This document shows, piece by piece, positions 34,472 through 42,322 of a stretch of DNA of 64,000 bases. The translations under genes were made by a program, and so were the position numbers. This DNA is from Chloroflexota bacterium (GTDB taxonomy: Bacteria; Chloroflexota; Anaerolineae; Aggregatilineales; Phototrophicaceae). How positions within the stretch are numbered: the first letter of the stretch is position 1; every line of letters begins with the position of its first letter. Location: positions 79,399 to 143,398 of the forward strand of contig JAPPEU010000019.1 of assembly GCA_028875245.1 (NCBI GenBank), written 5' to 3'. The notes under the pieces were generated by a model. The model made no database searches. It was not told the DNA's origin and saw only the letters and a program-made list of their open reading frames with translations.

Positions 34472-36070
34472 ATGCAATCAGCAGATGAATTTGATGTCAT
34501 CATCGTTGGCGCCGGCATCTCCGGCCTGTACATGCTTTATCGCATGAGGCGGCTCGGCTTGTCGGTCCGCGTCATTGAGGCCGGGGGCGGCCTTGGCGGC
34601 ACCTGGTATTGGAATCGCTATCCCGGCGCGCGTTGCGATACGGACACCTTGGAGTATTCCTACAGCTTTGATGAAGATCTCCAGCAGGAGTGGGAGTGGC
34701 CCGAGCGCTACCCCACCCAGCCCGAAATACTCAAGTACCTCAATCATGTCGCCGATCGCTTTGAGCTGCGCCGCGATATTGTTTTCGACACCCGGGTCGA
34801 AGCGGCGCATTATGATGAAGCCGGCAGCCGTTGGCGGGTCGCCACCGATGACGGCGCTGAAATGGCGGCCCGATTTCTGGTGATGGCCACGGGCAGCATT
34901 TCCGCGCCCAACATACCGGCCATCGACGGGATGGACAGCTTCCGCGGGCCCATCCACCATACCGCGCGCTGGCCGCATGAAGGCGTAGACTTGAGCGGCA
35001 AGCGGGTGGGCATCATTGGCACCGGCTCGTCTGCGGTACAGGCGATTCCGGTCATCGCCGAGCAGGCGGCGCAGTTGACGGTTTTTCAGCGCTCGCCGCA
35101 ATGGTCTGTGCCGGCGCATAATCGCCCGTCTGATCCCGAAATGGTGGCCGAGATCAAAGCCGATTATGCCGGCTTTCGCGCGCGCAATCGGCTGGAATCG
35201 GGCGCGCAATTGTCGCACATCCCCGCCAATGATTTTTCGGCGCTGGAGCTGAGCGAGGAAGAACGGGAGCGCGTTTTAGAGGAGCGTTGGGAGCTGGGGG
35301 GCTTTCCCTTCTTCGGCGCCTTCAATGACATTACGGTCAATCCTGACAGCAACAAAGCGACAGCGGACTTCGTGCGCGGCAAAATCCGCGCGATTGTGAA
35401 AGATCCCTCTCTTGTTGAAATGCTAACCCCCGACTATACGATTCATTGCAAACGCCCCGTGCTCGATAGCGGTTACTTCGAGACATACAATCGAGCCAAT
35501 GTGTTGCTCGTCGATATTAATGCCGCGCCCATTCAGGCGATCACGCCTGATGGCATCCGAACCTCTGACGCTGATTATGACCTCGACCTCATCGTGCTCG
35601 CCACCGGCTTCGACGCTATGACCGGCGCCTTGCTTCGGATTGACATCCGCGGTCGCAATGGGCGGCCCCTCAGCGAAACATGGGCGGCCGGGCCGGTCAA
35701 TTACCTCGGCCTGCAAGTGTCCGGCTTTCCTAACCTCTTTACGATAACGGGGCCGGGCAGCCCGTCGGTGTTGACGAATATGGTGGTGGCCATTGAGCAG
35801 CACGTCGAATGGGTGACGGACTGCATTGCCTTTATGGTCGAAAACGCCCATGCCAGCATCGAGGCGACCGAGGAAGCGCAGAATGCTTGGGTCGCGCATG
35901 TCAATGAGGTGGCGAATGCGACCTTGTGGGTGTCCTGCCAGAATTGGTATCAGGGCTATAACATTCCCGGCAAGCCGCGGGTTTTCATGCCATTGCCCGG
36001 CTTCCCGCCCTATGTTGAAAAGTGTGAGGAGGTCGCTGCCAAGGGCTACGAGGGCTTTACTTTGTCCTAG
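34472..36070 (+). CDS. flavin-dependent Baeyer-Villiger-type monooxygenase
   Basis: A 532-residue FAD/NADPH enzyme. The FAD motif is VGAGISGL (12-19), the BVMO fingerprint is FRGPIHHTARWP (about 158-169, matching F-x-G-x-x-x-H-x-x-x-W), and the second Rossmann motif is GTGSSAVQ (about 190). GGTWYWNRYPGARCD is also typical of BVMOs such as cyclohexanone and phenylacetone monooxygenases. They insert oxygen beside a carbonyl to make esters or lactones. GGAG precedes the ATG at 34472. Soluble; substrate unknown. Confidence 0.92.
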   Translation: MQSADEFDVIIVGAGISGLYMLYRMRRLGLSVRVIEAGGGLGGTWYWNRYPGARCDTDTLEYSYSFDEDLQQEWEWPERYPTQPEILKYLNHVADRFELRRDIVFDTRVEAAHYDEAGSRWRVATDDGAEMAARFLVMATGSISAPNIPAIDGMDSFRGPIHHTARWPHEGVDLSGKRVGIIGTGSSAVQAIPVIAEQAAQLTVFQRSPQWSVPAHNRPSDPEMVAEIKADYAGFRARNRLESGAQLSHIPANDFSALELSEEERERVLEERWELGGFPFFGAFNDITVNPDSNKATADFVRGKIRAIVKDPSLVEMLTPDYTIHCKRPVLDSGYFETYNRANVLLVDINAAPIQAITPDGIRTSDADYDLDLIVLATGFDAMTGALLRIDIRGRNGRPLSETWAAGPVNYLGLQVSGFPNLFTITGPGSPSVLTNMVVAIEQHVEWVTDCIAFMVENAHASIEATEEAQNAWVAHVNEVANATLWVSCQNWYQGYNIPGKPRVFMPLPGFPPYVEKCEEVAAKGYEGFTLS

Positions 36071-36104
36071 ATTGGGCAGCGGTCTTGAACAGGTTCACGC
36101 TGAG

Positions 36105-36380
36105 TCAATCCGCCTTATTCTCGCTTGCTTGATCGTCTGCCTTGTCAGATAGGCGAACTAAAGTTTCGCGTTGATCCCGATTTTGCAGGAGACGTACGCT
36201 GTCTAATTCTAACAGTGCCTTGTAAATCTCCGCCCGCACTTCGTTACTAATGTCTCGACGAAGCTGTTCGTGCTTGGCGTTGTCCTGATCTTCAGCCCAC
36301 TTGTAAAATACAAACAGCGCTGACAGAAATGCGGCAATGGATCCGACCAAAGCTGCGAGTGTGCCAAGATCTAAGTTCAT
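36105..36380 (-). CDS. small single-pass membrane protein with cytosolic helix
   Basis: A 91-residue hypothetical protein with one N-terminal membrane segment (LGTLAALVGSIAAFLSALFVFYKW, residues 5-28) and a long charged helical tail (DQDNAKHEQLRRDISNEVRA) that could form a coiled coil. Its start is directly next to the stop of the small gene upstream, so they form one transcript. The stretch is AT-richer than its surroundings. No family recognised. Confidence 0.6.
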   Translation of the reverse strand: MNLDLGTLAALVGSIAAFLSALFVFYKWAEDQDNAKHEQLRRDISNEVRAEIYKALLELDSVRLLQNRDQRETLVRLSDKADDQASENKAD

Positions 36381-36515
36381 TTAACCTGTCAGCCGGACCA
36401 CTACAACGCTCATCAGGAATAAAGCGATGATAAGCATTGTACTTGCCCACACCAACACAAAAGCAGTTGAGAATAAACGACGCCGCCCTGGTGAAGCCTT
36501 TTCAGAGTTTTTCAT
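36381..36515 (-). CDS. very small membrane protein
   Basis: A 44-residue protein: basic N-terminus (KNSEKASPGRRRL) and one strongly hydrophobic helix (AFVLVWASTMLIIALFLMSVVVV). I chose the ATG at 36515 because AAAGGAAG lies 7-14 bases upstream. It adjoins the 91-residue membrane gene with no gap. The pair could be a small membrane complex or toxin-like; unproven. Confidence 0.5.
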   Translation of the reverse strand: MKNSEKASPGRRRLFSTAFVLVWASTMLIIALFLMSVVVVRLTG

Positions 36516-36675
36516 TGTGTGACTTCCTTTCAGGATACGGAACCACACGACGCCTCGCAGAACGATTGCATGGCATGTGAGAATAGCCTGCAGTGCTGTA
36601 CTCAATGCTGTCTGTGTCATCTCTGCACCACTACAATATCATAACGACACTGTTTGTTCAAGAATTCGCTGCTGT

Positions 36676-36812
36676 GGAAGTGTATCCCTTTCGGTGGAAA
36701 CAAAAAAACTTTACCACCGAGGACACCGAGAAACGTAGACTATATGCAATTTCTTTGTGTCCTTCTTTCCTTTGTGGTGAAAATGAATTTCCACCGACTT
36801 CGATACACTACC
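36676..36812. mobile_element. 137-bp MITE-like element, copy B
   Basis: Same length and nearly the same sequence as 16361-16497, with the same 11-base inverted ends. It lies between the small membrane genes and the beta-lactamase-like gene; this gap (36516-36900) holds nothing else. Confidence 0.8.
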
Positions 36813-36900
36813 GCTGCTGTTTCCCCACTAACAGGCCAGCAGCCAGGCAATAAAGGTGTATAGTTCCAAAAAGCTAACCGGCAGATCCGAGATAGAGTAT

Positions 36901-38190
36901 ATGATCGAACAGACAACCCCCGAAGATGTCGGCTTATGCGCCGAACGCCTGGGCAGAATCGCCGCTCATTTCAAGCGCTACGTCGATGACGGGCGGCTGC
37001 CAGGTTATCTCGTCCTCGTCGCGCGGCGGGGCAAAGCGGCATATCTGCATCATTATGGCGCCCGCGATGTCGAAGCCGGGCTTCCGGTCGAAGAAGACAG
37101 CATCTTCCGCATCTATTCCATGACGAAGCCGATCGTGTCGGTCGGCCTGCTGCTGCTCTACGAGCGCGGCCTGCTGCAGTTGGATGATCCGGCGTCCGAG
37201 TACTTGCCGGCGCTCGCGCAGCTGGATGTATTCGAATCGGGCGACGCAGATCGTTACCAGACGGTCCCGGCCGAGCGCGAGATGACCATCCGCGACTTGC
37301 TGACGCATACGGCCGGCTTGACCTATGGTCATTTGCATGCGCATCCAGTCGACGCCATGTATCGGCAGCGCAATTTCTTCGCCGATCCGGCCATGACCCG
37401 GGCTGATTTCATCGGCCAGCTTGCTGAGCTGCCGCTTTTGTTTTCGCCGGGAACGCGCTGGAATTACAGCGTGGCGACCGATGTGCTCGGCTGCATCATT
37501 GAGGTCGTCTCGGGTCAATCGCTGGCTCGCTTTTTGACTGACGAGATCTTCGCGCCGCTGGGCATGGCCGATAGCGGCTTTTCTGTTTCGCCTGCGCAAG
37601 TCGGACGCTTCGCCGCCAATTACGAGCGCGATAGCGCCGGCTTCCGCCTCATTGACAAGCCCAGCGAAAGCACATACCTGAGGCAGCCAGCGCTCTGTTC
37701 CGGCGGCGGCGGGCTGGTCTCGACGGCGAGCGATTACCTCCGCTTCAGCCAGATGCTGCTCAACGAGGGCGAGCTCGATGGCGCGCGCATTCTGGGGCGC
37801 AAAACGGTCGAGTTGATGACCGGCAATCACCTGCCCGGCAACTGTGATCTGTCCGGCATGGGTTACCTGCTAGCCAGCGAAACGCGGCCCGAAGGCATTG
37901 GCATGGGTCTCGGCGCGCGTTACAATTTGCGCCGTGGCGGCCGCCGCGCGCGGACAGTTCACGATGGCGTCGGCTTCGGCTTGGGCGGCTACGTCTTGCT
38001 CGACGCGGCCGCGGCTCAGATCCTGGGCTCGCCCGGCGAGTTCGGCTGGGGCGGCGCGGCCAGTACAACCTTCTGGATCGACGCGCGCGAAGAGTTGACA
38101 GCCATTTTCCTGACTCAACTGATGCCCTCGTCATCCTATCCTATAAGGCGCGAGCTGCGCGTACTGGTGAATCAGGCGGTCGTCGATTGA
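36901..38190 (+). CDS. serine hydrolase, class C beta-lactamase/esterase family
   Basis: A 429-residue beta-lactamase-fold hydrolase. The nucleophile motif S-x-x-K is SMTK (in FRIYSMTKPIVS, about residue 78), the Y-x-N motif is WNYSVATDVLG, and the third motif region near FGLGGYVLLDAAAA is HDGVGFGLG-like, as in EstB-type esterases. No signal peptide is seen with the ATG at 36901; a GTG at 36856 would add 15 residues. More probably an esterase, transacylase or peptidase than a resistance enzyme. No adjacent functional partner. Confidence 0.88.
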   Translation: MIEQTTPEDVGLCAERLGRIAAHFKRYVDDGRLPGYLVLVARRGKAAYLHHYGARDVEAGLPVEEDSIFRIYSMTKPIVSVGLLLLYERGLLQLDDPASEYLPALAQLDVFESGDADRYQTVPAEREMTIRDLLTHTAGLTYGHLHAHPVDAMYRQRNFFADPAMTRADFIGQLAELPLLFSPGTRWNYSVATDVLGCIIEVVSGQSLARFLTDEIFAPLGMADSGFSVSPAQVGRFAANYERDSAGFRLIDKPSESTYLRQPALCSGGGGLVSTASDYLRFSQMLLNEGELDGARILGRKTVELMTGNHLPGNCDLSGMGYLLASETRPEGIGMGLGARYNLRRGGRRARTVHDGVGFGLGGYVLLDAAAAQILGSPGEFGWGGAASTTFWIDAREELTAIFLTQLMPSSSYPIRRELRVLVNQAVVD

Positions 38191-38233
38191 GCAGCTCAAA
38201 GTAAGCATTTGAGATCTTGCTATTCAGCGAATT

Positions 38234-38280
38234 GTAGGGGCGTTTGATCCGCTGTGTCTACGCGCGGCGCTGAAACGCCC
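38234..38280. repeat. GGGCG-type hairpin with nested element and CGCT duplication
   Basis: GGGCGTTT at 38238-38245 pairs with AAACGCCC at 38273-38280. Its loop carries TGTGTCTACGCG, and the insert is flanked by CGCT on both sides. Confidence 0.6.
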
Positions 38281-38304
38281 AAAGGGTAGATAGATCTGAT
38301 TGGG

Positions 38305-38380
38305 CTTTCTCTGTGTTCTCTTATTTAATGAACCTGCCAAATTCCATCTGCAATCATAGCGAAATTTGTGAGGGCGAGAG
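38305..38380 (+). repeat. composite dispersed repeat, copy B
   Basis: CTCTGTGTTCTCTTATTTAA then TGAACCTGCCAAATTCCATC and TGCAATCATAGCGAAATTTG, running into a GGGCG hairpin. It matches 10163-10232 on the other strand. Confidence 0.65.
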
Positions 38381-38413
38381 ACGGTCAGTGTCTACGCGAC
38401 CCTTGTCTCGCCC
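38372..38413. repeat. two-level hairpin with nested AGTGTCTACGCG
   Basis: Outer arms GGGCGAGA (38372-38379) and TCTCGCCC (38406-38413); inner arms GGTC and GACC around AGTGTCTACGC. Confidence 0.65.
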
Positions 38414-38437
38414 TAAACCTCGCGCTATCGCATGGAC

Positions 38438-38459
38438 GGGCGTTTCAGCGAAACGCCCC
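38438..38459. repeat. perfect GGGCG-type hairpin
   Basis: GGGCGTTTC-AGC-GAAACGCCC, a perfect 9-bp stem. From here to about 38995 I see no gene, RNA or repeat; open frames in this stretch have no family resemblance or ribosome sites. Confidence 0.78.
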
Positions 38460-38996
38460 TGTTTTCTTTGCCAAGATGCACATTTGAGTCTAACTTTAAG
38501 CTCGCCACTGTGCAAAATTGACGAGATTCCTTGTGAGTTGTCACGAGATTCATTAGACTCATGTTGGCAGTGGAGAACACCTCTCGCTCCTTGAGATGCC
38601 GATGAAACTGAAGCGGCAAGCTCCTTCTGTAGACTGTGTCATCCGGAGAATTGTCGTCACGCATGCGGCTGAGACCGCCCAAAACAGGTTAAGCCATTGA
38701 GCTGACAAAGCCGGTGCGCTGCCATATCTAAAGTCGTGACGGGAAGTGCCAGAATGGATAGCAACCAGCGTGTCAGCGCTGCGGCATTGTTCGTCGATGA
38801 GGTGACGTACGAGGTAACTGCTGGTTGTGATGTCGACAACGGGCCGGGTACAAACGCGCCACGAATGCGCTCGCCCATAAGATCGCAAGTCGCTGTGGTA
38901 CATGGGGCGGGCTGGCGGTCAAATGTATTCTCCTCACGGACTCGCTCAGATACCGAACGCATCCACCGAACAAAGCCACAAGTGAAACAGGCAAAG

Positions 38997-39044
38997 GCTT
39001 TTGCGTGGGCGGCGGCATCGTCGCGCGTGTGTCTACAGATTCCT
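38997..39044 (+). repeat. dispersed repeat 'TGCGTGGGCGGCGGCAT', copy A
   Basis: TTTTGCGTGGGCGGCGGCAT followed by CGTCGCGCGTGTGTC and TACAGATT. A near-identical copy lies at 52634-52677. Confidence 0.65.
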
Positions 39045-39054
39045 GTTTTTGAGG

Positions 39055-39091
39055 GTTCGTAATTTTGTGTGAGCCGAGTTGTCACTCGCGA
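39055..39091 (-). repeat. dispersed repeat 'GTCAC..GGCTC..CAAAATAA', minus-strand copy
   Basis: On the minus strand CGCGAGTGACAACTCGGCTC followed by ACACAAAATTACGA; relatives at 6497 and 10037. Confidence 0.6.
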
Positions 39092-39196
39092 GCGGCTGTA
39101 GCTAGTTTTGGCGCATGACTAACCTGCAACCACTTGACTTCTACTATTTATCAACGCGAAATAGATCTTTGTCAGCTTTGCACTGGAGAAAAAACG

Positions 39197-40321
39197 ATGA
39201 AAGTTACCGGCCTTGAAACCATCCTCGTTCGCAATATCGAGCCCTACATCGGCGGGCGATACTGGTTGTTTGTACAGCTCAAGACCGATGAAGGCATCAT
39301 CGGCTTGGGCGAACGGCCGACGATGCACGCCGTCGACCTGGGCCCGCAGATCAGCATGATCGAAGACCTCTGCGAGCAGTTTGTCATCGGTCAGAATCCT
39401 TTTGACATCGAACGGATTTGGCAGACGATCTACGCGTCGCGGCATGACTGGCGGCATCCCGGCCTGTATATGACGCCGGGCCTCAGCGCCATCGAAATGG
39501 CATTGTGGGATATCGTCGGCAAAGCGACGGATCAACCTATTTACAATCTCTTGGGCGGGAAAATGCGCGATCGGCTGCGCGCTTATGCTTATATGCCGAC
39601 CGAAGGCGTTTGGGAGAATCCGGAAAAAGCGGGCGAGATCGCCATCAAGCTGGTGGAAGACGGCAACAGCGCTTGCAAGCTCGATCCTTTCACGCCGCTC
39701 TTTCCGCAGCCGCGCGATTTCTCGCTGAAGACGATTCGCCATGTCGCCAAGATCTTCCGCGCGATACGCGATGCCGTCGGCGATGAATTGGAAGTTGGCA
39801 TCGGGACGCACGGGCAGTTCAGCACCGCCGTCGCCATCCGCGTCGCCAAAGAGCTGGAGGAATTCAGCCCCTTCTGGTTTGAGGAGCCGGTCCCGCCGGA
39901 GAATATCGATGAGATGGCGCGCGTGGCCGCGCATACCAGCATTCCAATCGCCACTGGTGAACGGCTGGTCACCAAATTCGAATTTGCCGAGCTGCTCAAA
40001 AAACAGGCGGCGCAGATTCTGCAGCTTGATGTGGGGCAGTGTGGCGGCATCCTGGAGGCGAAGAAAATCGCGGGCATGGCCGAGGCCCATTACGCCATGA
40101 TCGCGCCCCACATGTATTGCGGGCCGGTCGCCGCCGCCGCTGCCGTGCAGCTTGACACCTGCTCGCCCAACTTCCTCATTCAGGAGTACAACGGCGCGGG
40201 GCTGCACAGCGATATCCTCAAAGAGCCGATTCGCTTTGAGAAGGGCTTCATCACGCCGCCGACCGGGCCGGGCTTGGGCATCGAATTGGACGAGGCGGTT
40301 GTCAAGAAGCGACTGGCTTAA
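39197..40321 (+). CDS. enolase-superfamily sugar-acid dehydratase (mandelate racemase subgroup, galactonate dehydratase-like)
   Basis: A 374-residue dehydratase of the mandelate-racemase/muconate-lactonising group, expected to remove water from an aldonate. The capping domain opens MKVTGLETILV; the barrel has CKLDPF (about 156), GIGTHGQFST (about 200), FEEPVPPEN (about 229), TGERLVTKFEF (about 254) and APHMYCGPVAAAA (about 303). The position of the first metal ligand, Asp in most relatives, reads Thr in GTHG, while the following His is kept. GGAG at 39185-39188 supports the ATG at 39197. An SDR follows after 29 bases, a typical aldonate pathway pairing. Confidence 0.88.
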   Translation: MKVTGLETILVRNIEPYIGGRYWLFVQLKTDEGIIGLGERPTMHAVDLGPQISMIEDLCEQFVIGQNPFDIERIWQTIYASRHDWRHPGLYMTPGLSAIEMALWDIVGKATDQPIYNLLGGKMRDRLRAYAYMPTEGVWENPEKAGEIAIKLVEDGNSACKLDPFTPLFPQPRDFSLKTIRHVAKIFRAIRDAVGDELEVGIGTHGQFSTAVAIRVAKELEEFSPFWFEEPVPPENIDEMARVAAHTSIPIATGERLVTKFEFAELLKKQAAQILQLDVGQCGGILEAKKIAGMAEAHYAMIAPHMYCGPVAAAAAVQLDTCSPNFLIQEYNGAGLHSDILKEPIRFEKGFITPPTGPGLGIELDEAVVKKRLA

Positions 40322-40350
40322 GCCATGCCGAGGGGAAACCGCGGGAAGCA

Positions 40351-41112
40351 ATGATGTTTGCTGACAGATTTCAAGGACAGGCCGCCATCGTAACGGGCAG
40401 CGGCAGCGGGATTGGCCTGGCTGTCGGCACGCGGTTAGCGCGAGAAGGCGGCAGCGTCCTGTTGGCGGATAAGGACGAGGCGGCGCTCGCGCTGGCCGAA
40501 GCGGCCTTGGGCGGTGTCCCCGGCCGGGTCGAAATGATGCGGGCTGATATCACCGAAGAAGCCGATGTGCGCGGCTTGGTTGAGACCGCTGTCGACCGGT
40601 TTGGCGGCTTGGATGTGGTCGTGAACAGCGCCGGCATCACGGGGAAGACCGGCGTCGACATCCTGGATTATGATTTGCCGTCTTTCCGCGCGGTCCTTGA
40701 TGTCAATTTGATCGGTTCCTTTCTGGTCACAAAATATGCGCTGGGAGCGATGTTGCCGCGTGGCTATGGGCGCATCCTGCTGCTCGCCTCCATCGCCGGT
40801 AAAGAAGGCAATCCAGGCATGGCTGGCTACTCGGTCTCCAAAGCGGGCGTCATTGGCTTGGCGAAGGCCATCGGCAAGGAATACGCCCATACGGCGATTA
40901 CGGTCAACGCATTGGCCCCGGCCCTCATCGCCACCCCGCTGATTTTGGGCGCGGCTGAAGAGTCGCTCAATTATATGACCAGCAAGATCCCGATGGGACG
41001 CTTGGGAACTGTGGAGGAAGCGGCGGCCATCGCCTGCTGGATTGTCTCCGGCGAAGCTTCGTTCAACACGGGCGCCGTGTTTGATCTTTCCGGCGGCCGC
41101 GCGACCTATTAG
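40351..41112 (+). CDS. SDR-family sugar/alcohol dehydrogenase
   Basis: A 253-residue classical short-chain dehydrogenase: TGSGSGIG (15-22), Asp at the end of strand 2 (LLADKDE, favouring NAD), NSAGIT near 91, and YSVSK near 160-164 with the Ser in LLASIAGKEG. It is in one operon with the dehydratase and likely oxidises the sugar or reduces the keto-product of the same pathway. ATG at 40351 or 40354; GGGAAG lies upstream. Confidence 0.92.
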   Translation: MMFADRFQGQAAIVTGSGSGIGLAVGTRLAREGGSVLLADKDEAALALAEAALGGVPGRVEMMRADITEEADVRGLVETAVDRFGGLDVVVNSAGITGKTGVDILDYDLPSFRAVLDVNLIGSFLVTKYALGAMLPRGYGRILLLASIAGKEGNPGMAGYSVSKAGVIGLAKAIGKEYAHTAITVNALAPALIATPLILGAAEESLNYMTSKIPMGRLGTVEEAAAIACWIVSGEASFNTGAVFDLSGGRATY

Positions 41113-41129
41113 CCGCCTGTTTAGACGCG

Positions 41130-41640
41130 CTCACCCGCCCGCTTCCATTAGCGATCCCACAGGCCGTGCTCGGGCCGTCGATCTTGGCCGCCTCGATCAG
41201 CTCGGCCGGGATGTTCTGCAGACCGGTGTAAAGCACCGGAGCGACGAAGGATGTCGTCAGCCAGATATTGGCAAAGCCACCGAAAATAGCACGATATCCC
41301 GATCGTCCAGCCAGGAAATATCGCTCGCGTCGGCGATGATGCCCAGCGTCTCCAGTATGTGATTGACGATGCCGATGTTGTCGATCAGCATGAAGCGCCA
41401 GAGCAAGCCGGCGACGATCGGCGGGATTATCAGCGGGAAGGCGAAGATCGTGCGCAAGATTTCGGAGCGCCGCCCCAGCGCGTTGAAAAGCAGCGCCGCG
41501 CCGAAACCCAGGACGAATTCCGCGCCCAAAGCCATGATCGTGTAGTTGAGCGTCCGCCCGGCGGTCGCGCGCACGCGAGAGGAAGACAGCGCCTTGGCGT
41601 AGATGCTCGGCGGATAATACTGAGCGAATCAGTGGCGATC
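41130..41640 (-). pseudogene. fragment of a CUT1 MalF-type permease, frameshifted
   Basis: Remains of a sugar permease. The open part (41257-41574) reads TLNYTIMALGAEFVLGFGAA then SEILRTIFAFPLIIPPIVAGLLWRFML, a clear MalF-type core. After DIVLFSVAL the frame shifts; the next frame continues GFANIWLTTSFVAPVLYTGL and QNIPAELIEAAKIDGPS, the EAA-loop region, to about 41135. N- and C-terminal parts are missing, and no partner permease or binding protein is present. No longer functional. Confidence 0.82.
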
Positions 41641-41765
41641 CCGAGTTAGGATGGGAGCGCAGCGGGCTGGGGCAGGTTGTAATTCGACGTGATGGCGCGG
41701 CGGCCCGCGCGAACTATGCGTTTGAGGGGAGTGGTGAATATTGCGGATATGAATAGACTGGGTTT

Positions 41766-41945
41766 ATGATTAAATGTCCGCATTGCCAAGATACAGAGCA
41801 GCAAGTCAAAGCAGGCTTCAATCGATCAGGCAGCCAACTTTACAAATGCAAGCCCTGCAATCGTCGGTATACACCTGCCCCCTACGTGCCAATACCAGTC
41901 AACTGCATATCCTGCAAAATAAGCGTCATAAGGTATGTCGTCTGA
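41766..41945 (+). pseudogene. zinc-ribbon remnant of an IS1-like transposase (InsA-type N-terminus)
   Basis: A 59-codon frame with MIKCPHCQ, VKAGFNRSGSQLYKCKPCNR and RYTPAPY, the two-CxxC zinc ribbon found at the N-terminus of IS1-type transposases. A further CISC lies near the end before the stop. The catalytic part is absent downstream. Short enough to be a decayed element; I see no inverted repeats around it. Confidence 0.55.
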
Positions 41946-42007
41946 AATTGAAAGTCGAATTCCACGCTGTCTGCCCACAAGACGCGGTCGCCACCTGGCG
42001 CCATTAG

Positions 42008-42223
42008 CTAAACGGTCGCGGTGTGTACGCGCCTCTCGGCCTCGAACTCCGCCGTCCAGTGAGACACTAAGAGAGCTGGAGGATCAAAGAGAACCGACTC
42101 TGTATCCTCAAAACGACCAAAAGGGCTCGTCACTTGTAAGGTCGAAAATACATTTTCCAATCCAATCTCGCCGGAGTCATGAGGATGAACCTCAGTACAT
42201 AGCAACGTCCAGTCATGACGCAT
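42008..42223 (-). CDS. hypothetical protein, probably a truncated N-terminal domain
   Basis: A 71-residue frame starting MRHDWTLLCTEVHPHDSGEI, with a beta-rich pattern (IGLENVFSTLQV, ALLVSHWTAEFE) reminiscent of small bacterial domains of the form 'LLC-x3-x5-G-x-NL-x-GVF'. It ends abruptly in an area of broken genes, so it is likely a decayed gene. The family suggestion is weak. Confidence 0.35.
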   Translation of the reverse strand: MRHDWTLLCTEVHPHDSGEIGLENVFSTLQVTSPFGRFEDTESVLFDPPALLVSHWTAEFEAERRVHTATV

Positions 42224-42322
42224 CGGTGTCGTCCCCGTCGGCTCAGGTCATCGTTGCCGTTCAAGTTTACTTGAGTATGAAGATTCCCGGCAAATTAGAC
42301 AGCAAATCGCAAACCAGCCCAC

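Noticed and set aside
38657..39085. Overlapping open frames on both strands in the 38.5-39.1 kb gap
   Set aside because: No ribosome sites, no conserved motifs, and the 3' part lies in dispersed repeats; judged non-coding.
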